A DNA stretch of 64,000 nt from Gremmenia infestans (Eukaryota > Ascomycota > Leotiomycetes > Helotiales > Hamatocanthoscyphaceae), in NCBI GenBank assembly GCA_032629725.1, contig JAFEVB010000015.1, positions 1,178,001 through 1,242,000 on the forward strand, in the 5' to 3' direction. Position 1 is the first letter of the stretch, and each line of letters begins with the position of its first letter. A program made the translations under genes and the position numbers. This document shows, piece after piece, positions 47,723 to 57,886 of the stretch. The notes under the pieces were generated by a model. The model was not told the DNA's origin. It did no database searches and saw only the letters and a program-made list of their open reading frames with translations.

Positions 47723-50357
47723 GATAAAGAGGGGAAGCGGGGAAGAGGGGAAGAGTTGTTCAAGTGTGGTAAGGTCAATATGGCTTGCCCCAGACAGAAA
47801 AAGCGGCACTTGATATAGGATCTTTTGAGGCATTTGAACTGTTAGAATTGGTGCCGCTTTTTTTGTCCAGAATGAGATGTGATGTCCCCACAGCCTTGCA
47901 GCAGCCCGCATTTTACAGGGATCAGAGCATTGGTTTTCAGTGTGGTTCTACACTAAGAAGCGCCATGGTCAATATCTCACAGCTGGATGAATAAAAGTAC
48001 CCTAATGTATTGCATTCTTTCATTTGCGGGGTGAACCGCATCCTTTACCAAAGCATGTATCCTACAAGCTTTGAAAAAGACTCGCCCGTATCCTCATCTA
48101 GCGTCTCTTTGTCTTGAACCTTGCCTCTTATCTCTCTTGCAGTCTCCTGGAATTTTAATTCCCTAGTCGCTTCATTGACTTTGTATCTCTCTTCACAAAA
48201 GACACTGATTCCGATATAAAACATACCGGAGGAACCCCTCAATTTCAAAAAAAATTCCTGTCTATCACCCGACCGATCCGTTCCCAAAACAATCTTAGCA
48301 TCGACGAGATTGTAGAAAGTCTCAGTGAAAAGGGAATACTCGACCGGATTCGGGGACATCTGATATTATTATTGCTCAGCGATGTCTCGTATTTGCTGTC
48401 TTGGGCTGGCAGTTCATTCTCTTCCTTCCAGCAACTGATACCAACGGATCCTCTGATCTTGCCATCAACCGCGAGCCTAGAGAGTTTGATTCAGGCCTTG
48501 GATTCGATACATACAGTAATTCAATAGACTTAATAGACCGTCCACTCATCATTCTCCTGAAAGTGTACGGGATTCTCCACCCAGTTCGCTCTCGCTCAGC
48601 AGAAAATGTAGCCAGTGAGCTGGCAAAACCATTTACCTCTTGGGCATCCCTGAGCTCATCGGATGCTAATACATATCTCCTACACAACCTGCTTCAAGTC
48701 AATACTCGCTGGGTAGATGTACTTTTTCTCCATCTGTACTACGACAAATCAACAAGATCCCTCTCCATTTCCCGACACCCCCCATTCTGTATCGCTCTGC
48801 TGCATCCAAAGGTGCCATCTACTCTTTTGCTAGTACAGAGGCATATCCTATCGACCCGCGCGCCACTTCATAAGAAACTACCTAATTCCCTCGCAAGATT
48901 CTGCTCTCCTATCGACTCCTCTTCAGCCAGACCAAAGCCTCAAGACGCTTCTTCCGAAATATGCTAAGATCAAACTCAGTACTGTACAGTAATCCTGATC
49001 CTCTATTGCGTCTACTAATCTAAGGCCGGCACTACGCTCATCCGTTTGTTCGCCCGGACCGCCCGCTGTATGTTACAGCGAGAGACTTTCTTGTGCTGGG
49101 AACACGAGTGGAAAGATTGGCCGAAGTCTTGGGGAAACCTTCTTCCTGATCGAAGAGATACGGTGTAGTGCTGGACGTTTTGGCCCGTGGCAATCGTTGG
49201 ATGCGCTGGTATTGTTTGGGGCACTGTCCAAGCCATACTCGCGTGCATTCAGGTCCTACACATAAGTAGTAAGGCATCATAATCAGTTTCAAGACATCCC
49301 GTATGATTTCAGGTTGAGAAATACATATCAGTTGTAATGATAGCGAGCAGATTTTGTTGGCGTTGAAGTCCTAGCCTTCTTTGCAGGCCGCCTTGGAGAC
49401 AGCGCTGCTCGGCCATCATTGTTCTTCATGTTTGAACCCCTTTCAGGAACATCCCCCCAATGCCTCTTTACTGCTGATCTCTCCATTTACTGGATGTTTC
49501 GGTGATATCGCACGTTTCTTCTTTCACCCTTGTCAGAATCTAACCTCGAATATCCTCTCATGTCGTACGTAATTATGCACATCGCGCTTCGGCCAAATCC
49601 AAGGTTCTTGTCGGTCATTTAGCCAAAGCCTTTAGCTACAGGGTGAAAATGTGCGTTGCATAGGACGAGACCAGCACGATGCTGCCAGAGGACATGGCTT
49701 CAATTATATGTCCAGATGTGACCACTGGGCGTAATTGCAATGTTGTCGTACGGCCAAATGAAGACGCTCGCTTAAATCAGGGGCAAGCATCGCCGCATAT
49801 TCTTGAAGGATACTTTGACATGAACATACCCCTGAGCTCTCCGCTACATCTTCATAACTTGCCATATATACTTGACGGCTTGCTAACTGAAGTTCGACGG
49901 TCCTTGCAAGACAGGTGCGACTTGAAAATGGATACGCGGGAGATTTCTGCTCAATTGAGGGTCTTCACCTTTGTTATCTGTGAGGATATCACTTAAAATT
50001 AATTCAAATCAAGGAGTCTAACGCAAATGACAAAGGAAATGGAAGTGGAGGTGGAGGATGAAACTGCGAGTGAGAAACAAAAAGCGCGAAAGTGCATCTA
50101 TGGCGCAAAGAGACTACCGTTGGACGCGTTACTTCTTACTTGTAGACTTCGAGAGATGAGGGGTCCAAGTAAACAATAAAAATCAATACAATTCATCAGC
50201 CTCTTACCTATCCGAGCACTTTATTTTGTAAGGACTAGCTACGCAAACCTTGTAATAAATTCCTATCAAGACCAACTTACTGCGATAATTCAAATTGGAG
50301 CAAACCACCTTGGCGCAAACTGCATCCGCATCTATCGAAACCCCCTCCATCACGACA
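47723..50357. other. Long intergenic region (2.6 kb)
   Basis: No gene is recognised. Several ORFs of about 100-190 codons exist on both strands (48045-48359 minus, 48376-48687 minus, 48401-48967 plus, 49679-49996 plus). None shows a known domain, and 48376-48687 lies on the opposite strand inside 48401-48967. One of them may be a lineage-specific gene or a relic, but I cannot choose. Confidence 0.35.
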
Positions 50358-51426
50358 ATGAGCGCATCAATCAACACAGATGTGGCTCTGTTGACAGAGC
50401 ATCTAACCTACAGACCAGCCGTATGCATACATAACCCGATGTGACGCATCTTGTTTTCAGTAGCTAACCTCTCCAACTCCACAGGCCCTAATCGACGACA
50501 TAGTGAACAGCATCAATATCCTCGCCTTCCGAGCAATCGACGCCGTCGAAGCCGGCCTCACTCGCGCCTCCCCATCCGACCTAGGATTCAAGATCCCTTC
50601 CTCAGCCACCGCAGCAGAAACCGACGTACTGCACTCCAAGATAAAACACGAGATCGAAAATGGCGTACACCAATTGGAAACCCTGCTGGAAGCGAAAATC
50701 GACAAGAATTTCGACAAGTTGGAACTTTGGACCTTGAGGAATATCTTGTCCGTGCCGCCCGAGGTGAGGGATTGGGTGCGCTTGAGTCATTATGAGGGCT
50801 TGGATTTTGGGGGCATGAGGGACGGGGATGGGCCGAGTGTAGAGAGTGTGGGGGTGCAGAGGAGGAGGTTGAGGGAGACGTTGAAGTTGCATGCATTGCT
50901 CGTTAGTGAGACGGCGAAGAACGATGCTACGATTGCGGCCTTGAAGGGTTTACTCGGGAAGAGTAATCAAGAAACCAAGAAGGAAGAAGTAGAAGGCGAG
51001 GGAACCGAGGCGATATATCCGGCGTTTGGATTCCTGCAGGATAGGGGCGAGTTAACGGGGGATGGGAAACACCCCATTACGACGACGGCTTCTTTTACGA
51101 TCTCCCAGCTTCCGGCGCTCAAGGCGTTACTGCAGGATTTGAAGCCGAGGTTGGATGTGCTAGCCAATGGGACTGGGAAGGCGGGGTTGGTAGGAGAGGA
51201 GGAGAAGAGCTGGAGGAGGGAGAGATTAGAGTTTGTGGAGAAGCAGACGAGGAGGCATCTTGAGAGTGTGAGGGGGCTTGAACTAGGGGAGATGGGGGAG
51301 GTAAGGGATGGGGAGTGGCAGGGTGAGGGGAGGAAGCTTGGGAAGCAGGAAGTTGAGGATTTGGAGAGAGTCGTCGGGATGGTCGCTGGTGAGGATTCTG
51401 GGGAGCCTATGGATGAGGGTTCGTAG
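50358..51426 (+). CDS. MTW1: Kinetochore MIND-complex subunit Mis12/Mtw1
   Basis: Two exons, 50358-50420 and 50485-51426 (334 aa). Mis12/Mtw1 is part of the MIND (Mis12) complex linking centromeric chromatin to the Ndc80 complex. The Mis12 N-terminus is evident: LLTEHLTYRPA, joined over the intron to ALIDDIVNSINILAFRA. GVHQLETLLEAKIDKNFDKLE and YEGLDF follow. The rest is helical and charged, ending in a likely coiled coil (EKQTRRHLESVRGLELG) and an acidic tail. Intron: GTATGC...CCACAG, 64 bp. The position of exon 1 is supported by the family match and good phase. Length is as expected for filamentous fungi. Confidence 0.92.
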
Positions 51427-51838
51427 TGTTTGCCGTAGGGTCTGTACTTTGGAGTTTGGCGTTCTGGAATTCACCAGGAGGCAATGTGGAATAGGGGCTC
51501 CCGGCGGACTGAAAAAACGGCATCAATTTATGACGTGTCAGGCGGAGTGTGAAATCAAGAGTCGATGATAATAGGTGCCGACCTTTGCAGCACGAGAGGG
51601 TGTAAAATGATTACTATACGGCTCTTGGTTGGATGCTGCAATTGTATTATCATCATGATGGGGAGACAATGGCTTTGGTTGCGAAGTGATGAAATGTGCT
51701 GTCACAAACTTCAAATTAAGGCAACAAGATGTACTTCTGCAAATATGCTCAACGACGAATCTCGTTCGTCTAGGCGCGCTCACTCTATCTACAATTTACA
51801 AAACGCCATGCTCTCCCAGAAATTTAAGTCTGTCTTCT
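51427..51838. other. Convergent intergenic region
   Basis: 3' flanks of the Mis12 and phosphatase genes. The plus-strand ORF starting at 51565 is antisense to the phosphatase C-terminus and is rejected. Confidence 0.5.
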
Positions 51839-53398
51839 CTAATACCCCGCCGGCTCCGGCTTCTGCGGAAACGGCGAGGCCTCCATATTGCTATGACAAT
51901 CTTTCTTCCAATGCGCAGGTGTATATTTATCAACAATGGTCTTGAATTGCTCAAGCGTGCAGAACGATGGGTCGCCTTCCAAATGCCTGCCGGCTGGCTT
52001 GCAGCCTGGTACTGTCATGACCTTGTCGTTATATCGTAGTCGAACGTAATAGCCGTCTAATTTTGAACGATCGGATTCTTGGAGGTCCTTGACCTTTTTT
52101 CGGGCAATTCCAACTGGACCTTCACTGGCGATTGGGCTGCCGCCAAATATTCTGCTAAACCAGCTCGTAGTCTTGGATTCCGTCGAAGGAGAGATAGGGG
52201 TACGGTTCGCGGGAGCTTGTCTAGCTGGTGTGCCTGTCTTCTTGAACAGTTCAAGAGCAATGTGACTCGTATACGGAGGCCATGGCTCCCCGTCAAAAGC
52301 TCCAAGGGATGAGAGCACTGACGCAAGAGTTGTATCATGGCATCCGCTGAGGCCGAGTTTAATTGCCTTTTCACCACCCCTTCCGACTCCAGTTTGGCCA
52401 TCTTTGCCTCCAATTTCACTAGATCCATCCTCTGCACTTCCTTCAGCGCTGGCAGCCATGCGAGCTACTATGTCTCCCATCAAACCACCAATACCCAACA
52501 TCCGATATTCCTCGGACTCTTTATATCCACTGAACCACTCCTCTACTCCGATCTTTTCGATAATAGCTCTCCCTTTGGCGTCATAGAATTCTTTCGGTAG
52601 CCTCGTCTCAGGACCGTGAGCCAGAGTAGAGTTTATGGTGTCCATAATACCAGAAAGTCTGGGGTGGGAGTCCACCGCAACTCGTTTGCTATGCTCTGGC
52701 ATCCATTCGCCGATCAATTTATTGAGATACTCCATTTCACTTGTGCTATTCCATCTATCACTAGTCCTCTGTGCAAAAGCCCTCGACAAAGCAGCGAAGC
52801 GTCTACAGTTCGAATCGTTTGGGAAGAGTGTCTCGTCTGCTGGCGCCCGAGTGATGATTGTGACTGGCGGTAACGATTGAGATCGATACTGTGAAGGATA
52901 CAGCCCCCAGAACGTCTGCTGCAGAGACTCTAATGCTCGTGGGATGGGAGTCGCTCGTAGGTAGATCATATCAGCATCCTGAATCGTAGAGGGCATGAAT
53001 CCCAATTGATCAACGTATAAATGGCGTATCCTCTCTCCCAGAGCGTAGGTCGTCTCTCTTCCCTTATCAGTCAATTCTCCCAAGTTACAGACTGAATCAA
53101 CCTCCCCCTTTGGCCCAGTAGCTATTACAGGACCATCATCAATGCCAAATGTTTCTAAACGCCTTCTCCAGGTCAGAGGCGTCCATTTGCCAGGCTCCAT
53201 AGTCGCGCTGACCATCTGCCTTGCAATTGCACAGTACGGCCAGAAGGCACCAAGCCCTGCATTTTGGAAACGTGCTGATACTGGTGAGCGCTCACCGTGG
53301 CGGAGGAGGATCTGGACGAGTTGTAGCTGTAAGTTTTCTGGGTAGAGCGCTTTAAGCTCCTCTTGGGAGTAAGGTTTGCGAGGTTGAAGAGTAGTCAT
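51839..53398 (-). CDS. Histidine acid phosphatase family protein (ACP6-like)
   Basis: Intronless, 519 aa. It belongs to clan 2 of the histidine phosphatase superfamily. The N-terminal catalytic motif LLRHGERSPV (phospho-acceptor His34 and Arg33, Arg37) and the later proton-donor motif SGCHDTTLASVLSSLG are both present. RATPIPRALESLQQTFWGLYP is the family's mid-region arginine motif. There is no signal peptide, so it is probably intracellular. The order of motifs and this absence resemble the lysophosphatidic acid phosphatase type 6 group rather than secreted phytases. An insertion rich in Gly/Ser (around residues 320-345) and a Ser/Thr-rich loop near 410 are lineage features. Divergent from the PPR gene, 286 bp between start codons. 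Substrate unknown. Confidence 0.9.
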   Translation of the reverse strand: MTTLQPRKPYSQEELKALYPENLQLQLVQILLRHGERSPVSARFQNAGLGAFWPYCAIARQMVSATMEPGKWTPLTWRRRLETFGIDDGPVIATGPKGEVDSVCNLGELTDKGRETTYALGERIRHLYVDQLGFMPSTIQDADMIYLRATPIPRALESLQQTFWGLYPSQYRSQSLPPVTIITRAPADETLFPNDSNCRRFAALSRAFAQRTSDRWNSTSEMEYLNKLIGEWMPEHSKRVAVDSHPRLSGIMDTINSTLAHGPETRLPKEFYDAKGRAIIEKIGVEEWFSGYKESEEYRMLGIGGLMGDIVARMAASAEGSAEDGSSEIGGKDGQTGVGRGGEKAIKLGLSGCHDTTLASVLSSLGAFDGEPWPPYTSHIALELFKKTGTPARQAPANRTPISPSTESKTTSWFSRIFGGSPIASEGPVGIARKKVKDLQESDRSKLDGYYVRLRYNDKVMTVPGCKPAGRHLEGDPSFCTLEQFKTIVDKYTPAHWKKDCHSNMEASPFPQKPEPAGY

Positions 53399-53684
53399 GG
53401 CTGAGACAGTTTGTTATTCCTTCCCCTTCCGGAAAGTAATACCACCAGATTCTCTGCTCTCTCAAGCTACTCGAAGGTTGTGTCGTACTTGGATGGGTGG
53501 GAATGTAGTGGCCTGGTCCAGAGCAACACCTAGAAGTTACCGGATTCCGGGGTTTGACAGGGGTCCAAACTTTATTTGCGCCTACAGTAAACTTTTGGAG
53601 CTTCTACTGTATCAATATCTCCCGTCCTTTCTCTTCTCTTCAAGTCGTGTAAATGATTGACAGCACAACACCAAATCCACGGGG
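53399..53684. promoter_or_regulatory. Divergent 286-bp promoter of phosphatase and PPR genes
   Basis: The ATG at 53398 (minus) and the ATG at 53685 (plus) face apart, so both promoters share this spacer. No individual site was identified. Confidence 0.55.
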
Positions 53685-56300
53685 ATGAACTCGTACCATA
53701 TCTGTACAGCATGTCGCCGAAGACTGACCCAAATTCGACCCCTCAACCCTTCGCAATGGATCTCTCGAGCCACATTTATATCTTTCAACAGCAACAAGCC
53801 ACGAATCACGACAGATGAGGCGACCAAAACTGGTGATAATGCATCGGCACAGGGAGAGGAAGAAGGGGCCGCGAAGGAGGGGAGCTCTAGCTGGAACCTC
53901 CTTCCCAGGGGACGAATACCCAGGGCTGTGGAGAACAAACAAGGAGACATCCTCGAATCGCTTTTTGAACAAACTCTCTCACCGAAATCCATAGAAGATG
54001 GCTCTCTCCAACCTCAATCCTCTCTAGAGCCCTACCAGAATGCCGAAACCCTTAAGAAAATGCTTGAAGAGAATAGCTCGGTGGGAGATTCCTGGCATTT
54101 CTTCATGGGGCATTTCGGCCCAGACGTTTGGCTTCAAAACCGACACACTATGCCATCCTACGTGCATACTCCAGCAAGACTACTTTTGAGACAACTCACT
54201 CAAGCAAAATCTCGCGATCCATTCTCTAAAACCCTGCCAACCGTCTCGGAATTGTCTTGGGCATACTTGAAATTGGGGTTGCTTCACGGTCAAGATTGGG
54301 CAGATCTGGTCTTCATATTGATTGAAAACATCATAATTTTGAGACGAGAGTCCTTAAAAGACCTCGCCAGAGAAGAGCGGATTCTTATGGATCTTCTTGG
54401 AGCCTGGAACGTTATCTGCCGGCAGTCTGACCTCCCTCCCTTATCTCCATCGCCTGATGATCCCACTTCATACAACTGGTCGAGTGTACCTCATATCTCC
54501 AAAAACGACGTGATCCACACGGAACGAAAGCGCGGTACTCTGGGTGGAGCTTTAGCTCCTTTCGCTCTCCTAGCTCCGTCATTTCCGTCCCGCCAGCTGA
54601 ACAGCTTCCCTTTGATCACAGTTGCAACATTCGTCCTGCTCGAAAAAGACCTCACTCTTGACCAAAGCACTATTTTGGATGCTGCTCCCTTTCTATCTGC
54701 ATTACGAAATGCACTTGGAGGCTCTGGGTATGATGTTAACCAGCTATTTGAGGCAGCGCATGGCCCGGGCGTGGAAGCTGTTTCGGACTTCGTCGTTCGA
54801 GAGTGGCCTATGGTAAGGGATACGGTTTTGAAGAAGACAGAACCCCAGAAAGTATCCGCACCTGCTTCGGAAATAACACAAGACAATTTTTCTACTAAGC
54901 CTTACATGGAACTTGATCTATACAAGCGACTAGAAAATGCTTTCAAACTGCGAGATGGCCCCCAAGTCGACAGGCTATGGGCAAATGCCATGGAATTACC
55001 AGTTTCTCAGGATTCTAAACAAGATGATGCCTCTTCCACTGACATCAATAAGGGAATGAAAACTTTATCTCCGAAATTGTACAATTTTTTCATCATGGCC
55101 TATATGGGACTTAGGAAGCCAAATCGTGCTATCGATGTATGGAATCACATGATTGGCAATGGGTTGACTCCAAATGTTAAAACTTGGACCTCGATGCTTT
55201 CTGGATGCAAAGTCGCAAGAGATAAAAACGCACTTGAATCTATATGGGAAAGGATGCAAAAGTCACAGGTTAAGCCTGACGTTCCGTGTTGGACCGCGCG
55301 TATCAGTGGACTCATAGATCTCGGCCGACCAGAGGCAGGACTGGAAGCTCTGAGCGAAATGGGTCATTTATGGATGGCGGCAAATAGACGAAAAAAAGGG
55401 AACAAGAAGCCAGAGGTATTGCCTGTCGCTCTGCAAGATGCTGTAAAGCCTACGATTGAGACCATCAATGCAGCAATCTCTGGTCTTCTACGAAAGCGGA
55501 AGGATGAGGCCGCCTCCCGGGTACTTGATTGGGCCAACAAATTAGATATTCGTCCTGATGCCGCTACCTTTAACATCCTTCTTCGCCCCTTAATTCGAGA
55601 TGGCCGTTCCCAAGAAGTCAAGGCGCTTCTGCAGCAAATGCACAGCCTGGGTGTCCCTGCTGACACGACGACTTTCACTGTCATTCTGGAAGAGACATTT
55701 CGTAACATCGGCGACCAAAGCCCTGAACGACTAGTTGAGATCGTATCTGGGATCTTCTCAGAAATGTCGAGTGTAGGCATCGAAGCAAGTCTGCACACTT
55801 ACAGCAGAGTCATCTACCAGCTGCTGCAAATAGTGCAGGAAGACATGACAGCTGTGAACGCTGTTCTCGAACGGATGGCCAAGCAAGGCCTGCAGGCCTC
55901 ACCTCACATCTACACTATGCTCATAGAGCACCAATTTAGTCTACAGCCCCCTAACCTCGACGCCGTCCGGAACCTGGTCGACGCCGCCCGTCTCAGAGCC
56001 GGTAGCACGGATAACGTGTTCTGGGATCGTGTTATTGAGGGTTATGCCAGGGCTGACGATACGGCTTCAGCGTTGCGGATACTTGGGAAACTTAATGATA
56101 AGGCAAATGAGGCTAGTTATTATACGCTGAGGACGTTGCTAGTTGCCTTGGTGCAAAATCAGGAATGGGATCTTGCGAGGACGTTGGTGCAGAACACGAG
56201 AATCGATCGTGGAGGACCACTTCCGGCTTCTGAGCGAGGGAAGGATGGGCAGCACGAGTTCTGGACTGTGGCTAGGGAGTTGCAGTTGTTGGAGGTATGA
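53685..56300 (+). CDS. Pentatricopeptide repeat protein, mitochondrial
   Basis: Intronless, 871 aa. The Arg-rich start (MNSYHICTACRRRLTQIRPL) resembles a mitochondrial presequence. A low-complexity acidic region follows to about residue 75, then a helical region. From about residue 470 the protein has PPR motifs: AIDVWNHMIGNGLTPNVKTW, LESIWERMQKSQVKPDVPCW, INAAISGLLRKRKDEAASRV, IRPDAATFNILLRPLIRDG, VKALLQQMHSLGVPADTTTF, and further degenerate repeats to the end. PPR proteins bind organellar RNA and act in its processing, stability or translation. The particular target cannot be deduced. There is no frame break. Confidence 0.9.
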   Translation: MNSYHICTACRRRLTQIRPLNPSQWISRATFISFNSNKPRITTDEATKTGDNASAQGEEEGAAKEGSSSWNLLPRGRIPRAVENKQGDILESLFEQTLSPKSIEDGSLQPQSSLEPYQNAETLKKMLEENSSVGDSWHFFMGHFGPDVWLQNRHTMPSYVHTPARLLLRQLTQAKSRDPFSKTLPTVSELSWAYLKLGLLHGQDWADLVFILIENIIILRRESLKDLAREERILMDLLGAWNVICRQSDLPPLSPSPDDPTSYNWSSVPHISKNDVIHTERKRGTLGGALAPFALLAPSFPSRQLNSFPLITVATFVLLEKDLTLDQSTILDAAPFLSALRNALGGSGYDVNQLFEAAHGPGVEAVSDFVVREWPMVRDTVLKKTEPQKVSAPASEITQDNFSTKPYMELDLYKRLENAFKLRDGPQVDRLWANAMELPVSQDSKQDDASSTDINKGMKTLSPKLYNFFIMAYMGLRKPNRAIDVWNHMIGNGLTPNVKTWTSMLSGCKVARDKNALESIWERMQKSQVKPDVPCWTARISGLIDLGRPEAGLEALSEMGHLWMAANRRKKGNKKPEVLPVALQDAVKPTIETINAAISGLLRKRKDEAASRVLDWANKLDIRPDAATFNILLRPLIRDGRSQEVKALLQQMHSLGVPADTTTFTVILEETFRNIGDQSPERLVEIVSGIFSEMSSVGIEASLHTYSRVIYQLLQIVQEDMTAVNAVLERMAKQGLQASPHIYTMLIEHQFSLQPPNLDAVRNLVDAARLRAGSTDNVFWDRVIEGYARADDTASALRILGKLNDKANEASYYTLRTLLVALVQNQEWDLARTLVQNTRIDRGGPLPASERGKDGQHEFWTVARELQLLEV

Positions 56301-56757
56301 TGTACCATATGTAAAACCACATAGCAAATGTAGTTTATAAGTGGATTTACATAGATACCAAGATGTAAAAGCTTGAAGGGAGTGGCAATACAGAAAGAAA
56401 CAAGAAATGCTATATCCTGACTTTGGCAGGTCTTTCCCGGATGATCCTTTACAATAAGGAGCTTTTAACAGACCGTTTCAACCTCTACTGTCCCAGCTTC
56501 TGTCCAAATACCCTATGCCCCTTCTATAATAACAAACGCGGCGCACGTGCCGTGCCATGTGGGTTACCAGTGGCGGGGCGGATTGCGATTAGATAAAGAA
56601 ATGTACGCATCACTTCACAGCACTTCACGTCTCCTCAGAACTACACAAACATACACAGAATCCAATTCAACCTTCTATCCCGAGGCTGGCTCTTCCCCCC
56701 CATTATATCCTAGAATCTTCTCTTCCCGCCCTTCCTTCCAACATCCCCTATTATAAA
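56301..56757. other. Intergenic region
   Basis: 3' flank of the PPR gene and pyrimidine-rich 5' leader of the next gene. No gene. Confidence 0.5.
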
Positions 56758-57747
56758 ATGGCGACCTTAGACGAGTCCTGCGCAACATGCGCGCGATACC
56801 TCAACACCATAACCCCCCAATACGACGAGAAGAGCGAGAAGCCCAAGGCACAAGACAGAACTCTAGACTGCTGCGGGCGGGTTATATGTGGAAACTGTAT
56901 ACTTGTATATATTACCCCAGTCATTTATCAAGTGGCGATTAGAATGTATTCTAACAATGCCGTGTTCTTGATTCATAGAGTAATTCGAGATTCGCTACAT
57001 ATTGTAAGTTAAGACGCCCTAGATGCCGAAGTAATTTGAAAAGAGGTGAGAGAGAGGACTGGCTAACAGGTATGCGTAATTAAAGGTCCCTTTTGTCAGA
57101 TTTCCACAATGCCGACTCCTCTGCCGCAAGGCTTGAAAGATCCTCCCTCCTACACACCAGCTACATCGACCTCGAAAGACACCGATGCCTCATTACCCGC
57201 GAACCCACCCGCATATTCAGACGAGCTACCTACATATTCCTCCTTAAACACAACGCCCCAATCTATTACTACCTCTGGGAAGCAAATTCCAAATACAAAC
57301 ACAACCACACGACTCGCAGAAGATGTCCTCCACTTCCTAAACCACGATATAGATACCCTCCCCTCGCTCTCCCTCCGCTACAACGTGCCCATCCCCGCCC
57401 TCCGTAAAACCAACAACATCACCGCCGATCACCTACTGCGCGCACGGCGCACGCTGCTCATTCCCGGTGAATTTTATAAAGGCGGTGTTTCGCTGAGTCC
57501 GCGGCCCGTAGAAGGGGAGGAAGAGGAGCGGCGGAAGGGGACGGTGAGGAAGTGGATGGTGAGGTGTAAGGTTAGCGAGTATGATGTTGCGGTGTTGTAT
57601 TTGGAGAATGCGGGGTATGATTTTGACATGGCTGTGAGTGTGTTTGAGGATGATGAGAGGTGGGAGAGGGAGAACCCGCTGAAGGGGAAGGGGAAACAGA
57701 AGGGGTGGGATGTGGGGAGGCGCAGGTTTACTGGGTTGCGGAGTTGA
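56758..57747 (+). CDS. Zinc-ribbon, LysM and UBA-like protein
   Basis: Three exons: 56758-56904, 56979-57003 (25 nt) and 57086-57747 (277 aa). The small exon encodes SNSRFATY and joins to CPFCQIS, completing a four-Cys motif pair: CATC near the start, CC..VICGNC, then CPFC. This gives an N-terminal RING- or zinc-ribbon-like domain. After a Pro/Ser/Thr-rich linker comes one LysM-like domain (about residues 140-190): VLHFLNHDIDTLPSLSLRYN, ALRKTNNI, RRTLLIPG. Last comes a UBA/CUE-like helix bundle (VSEYDVAVLYLENAGYDFDM). There is no signal peptide, so it is an intracellular LysM protein. The same architecture exists in other ascomycetes, uncharacterised. A ubiquitin-related role is inference. 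Confidence 0.85.
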
Positions 57748-57886
57748 TGGAATGAAGTAGACGGAGGTGTATTACTTTTAACATGATCATGAATTTTTAA
57801 TTGGGTGCGAGCTTAGAGCGCTTATAGTATACATATAGCATCAACATCCTAACAACACCAACCTCCGTAACGTGCGCCAATGACAA

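Noticed and set aside
48045..48359. 104-codon minus ORF
   Set aside because: It looks somewhat protein-like but has no family match; kept only as a remark in the intergenic entry.
48401..48967. 188-codon plus ORF
   Set aside because: It overlaps a minus ORF (48376-48687), has no recognised domain, and coding direction cannot be decided.
49679..49996. 105-codon plus ORF
   Set aside because: No domain, no neighbours and no start context that would support a gene.
51565..52039. Overlapping plus ORFs of 117-126 codons
   Set aside because: Antisense to the C-terminal part of the phosphatase gene, whose frame contains clear family motifs.
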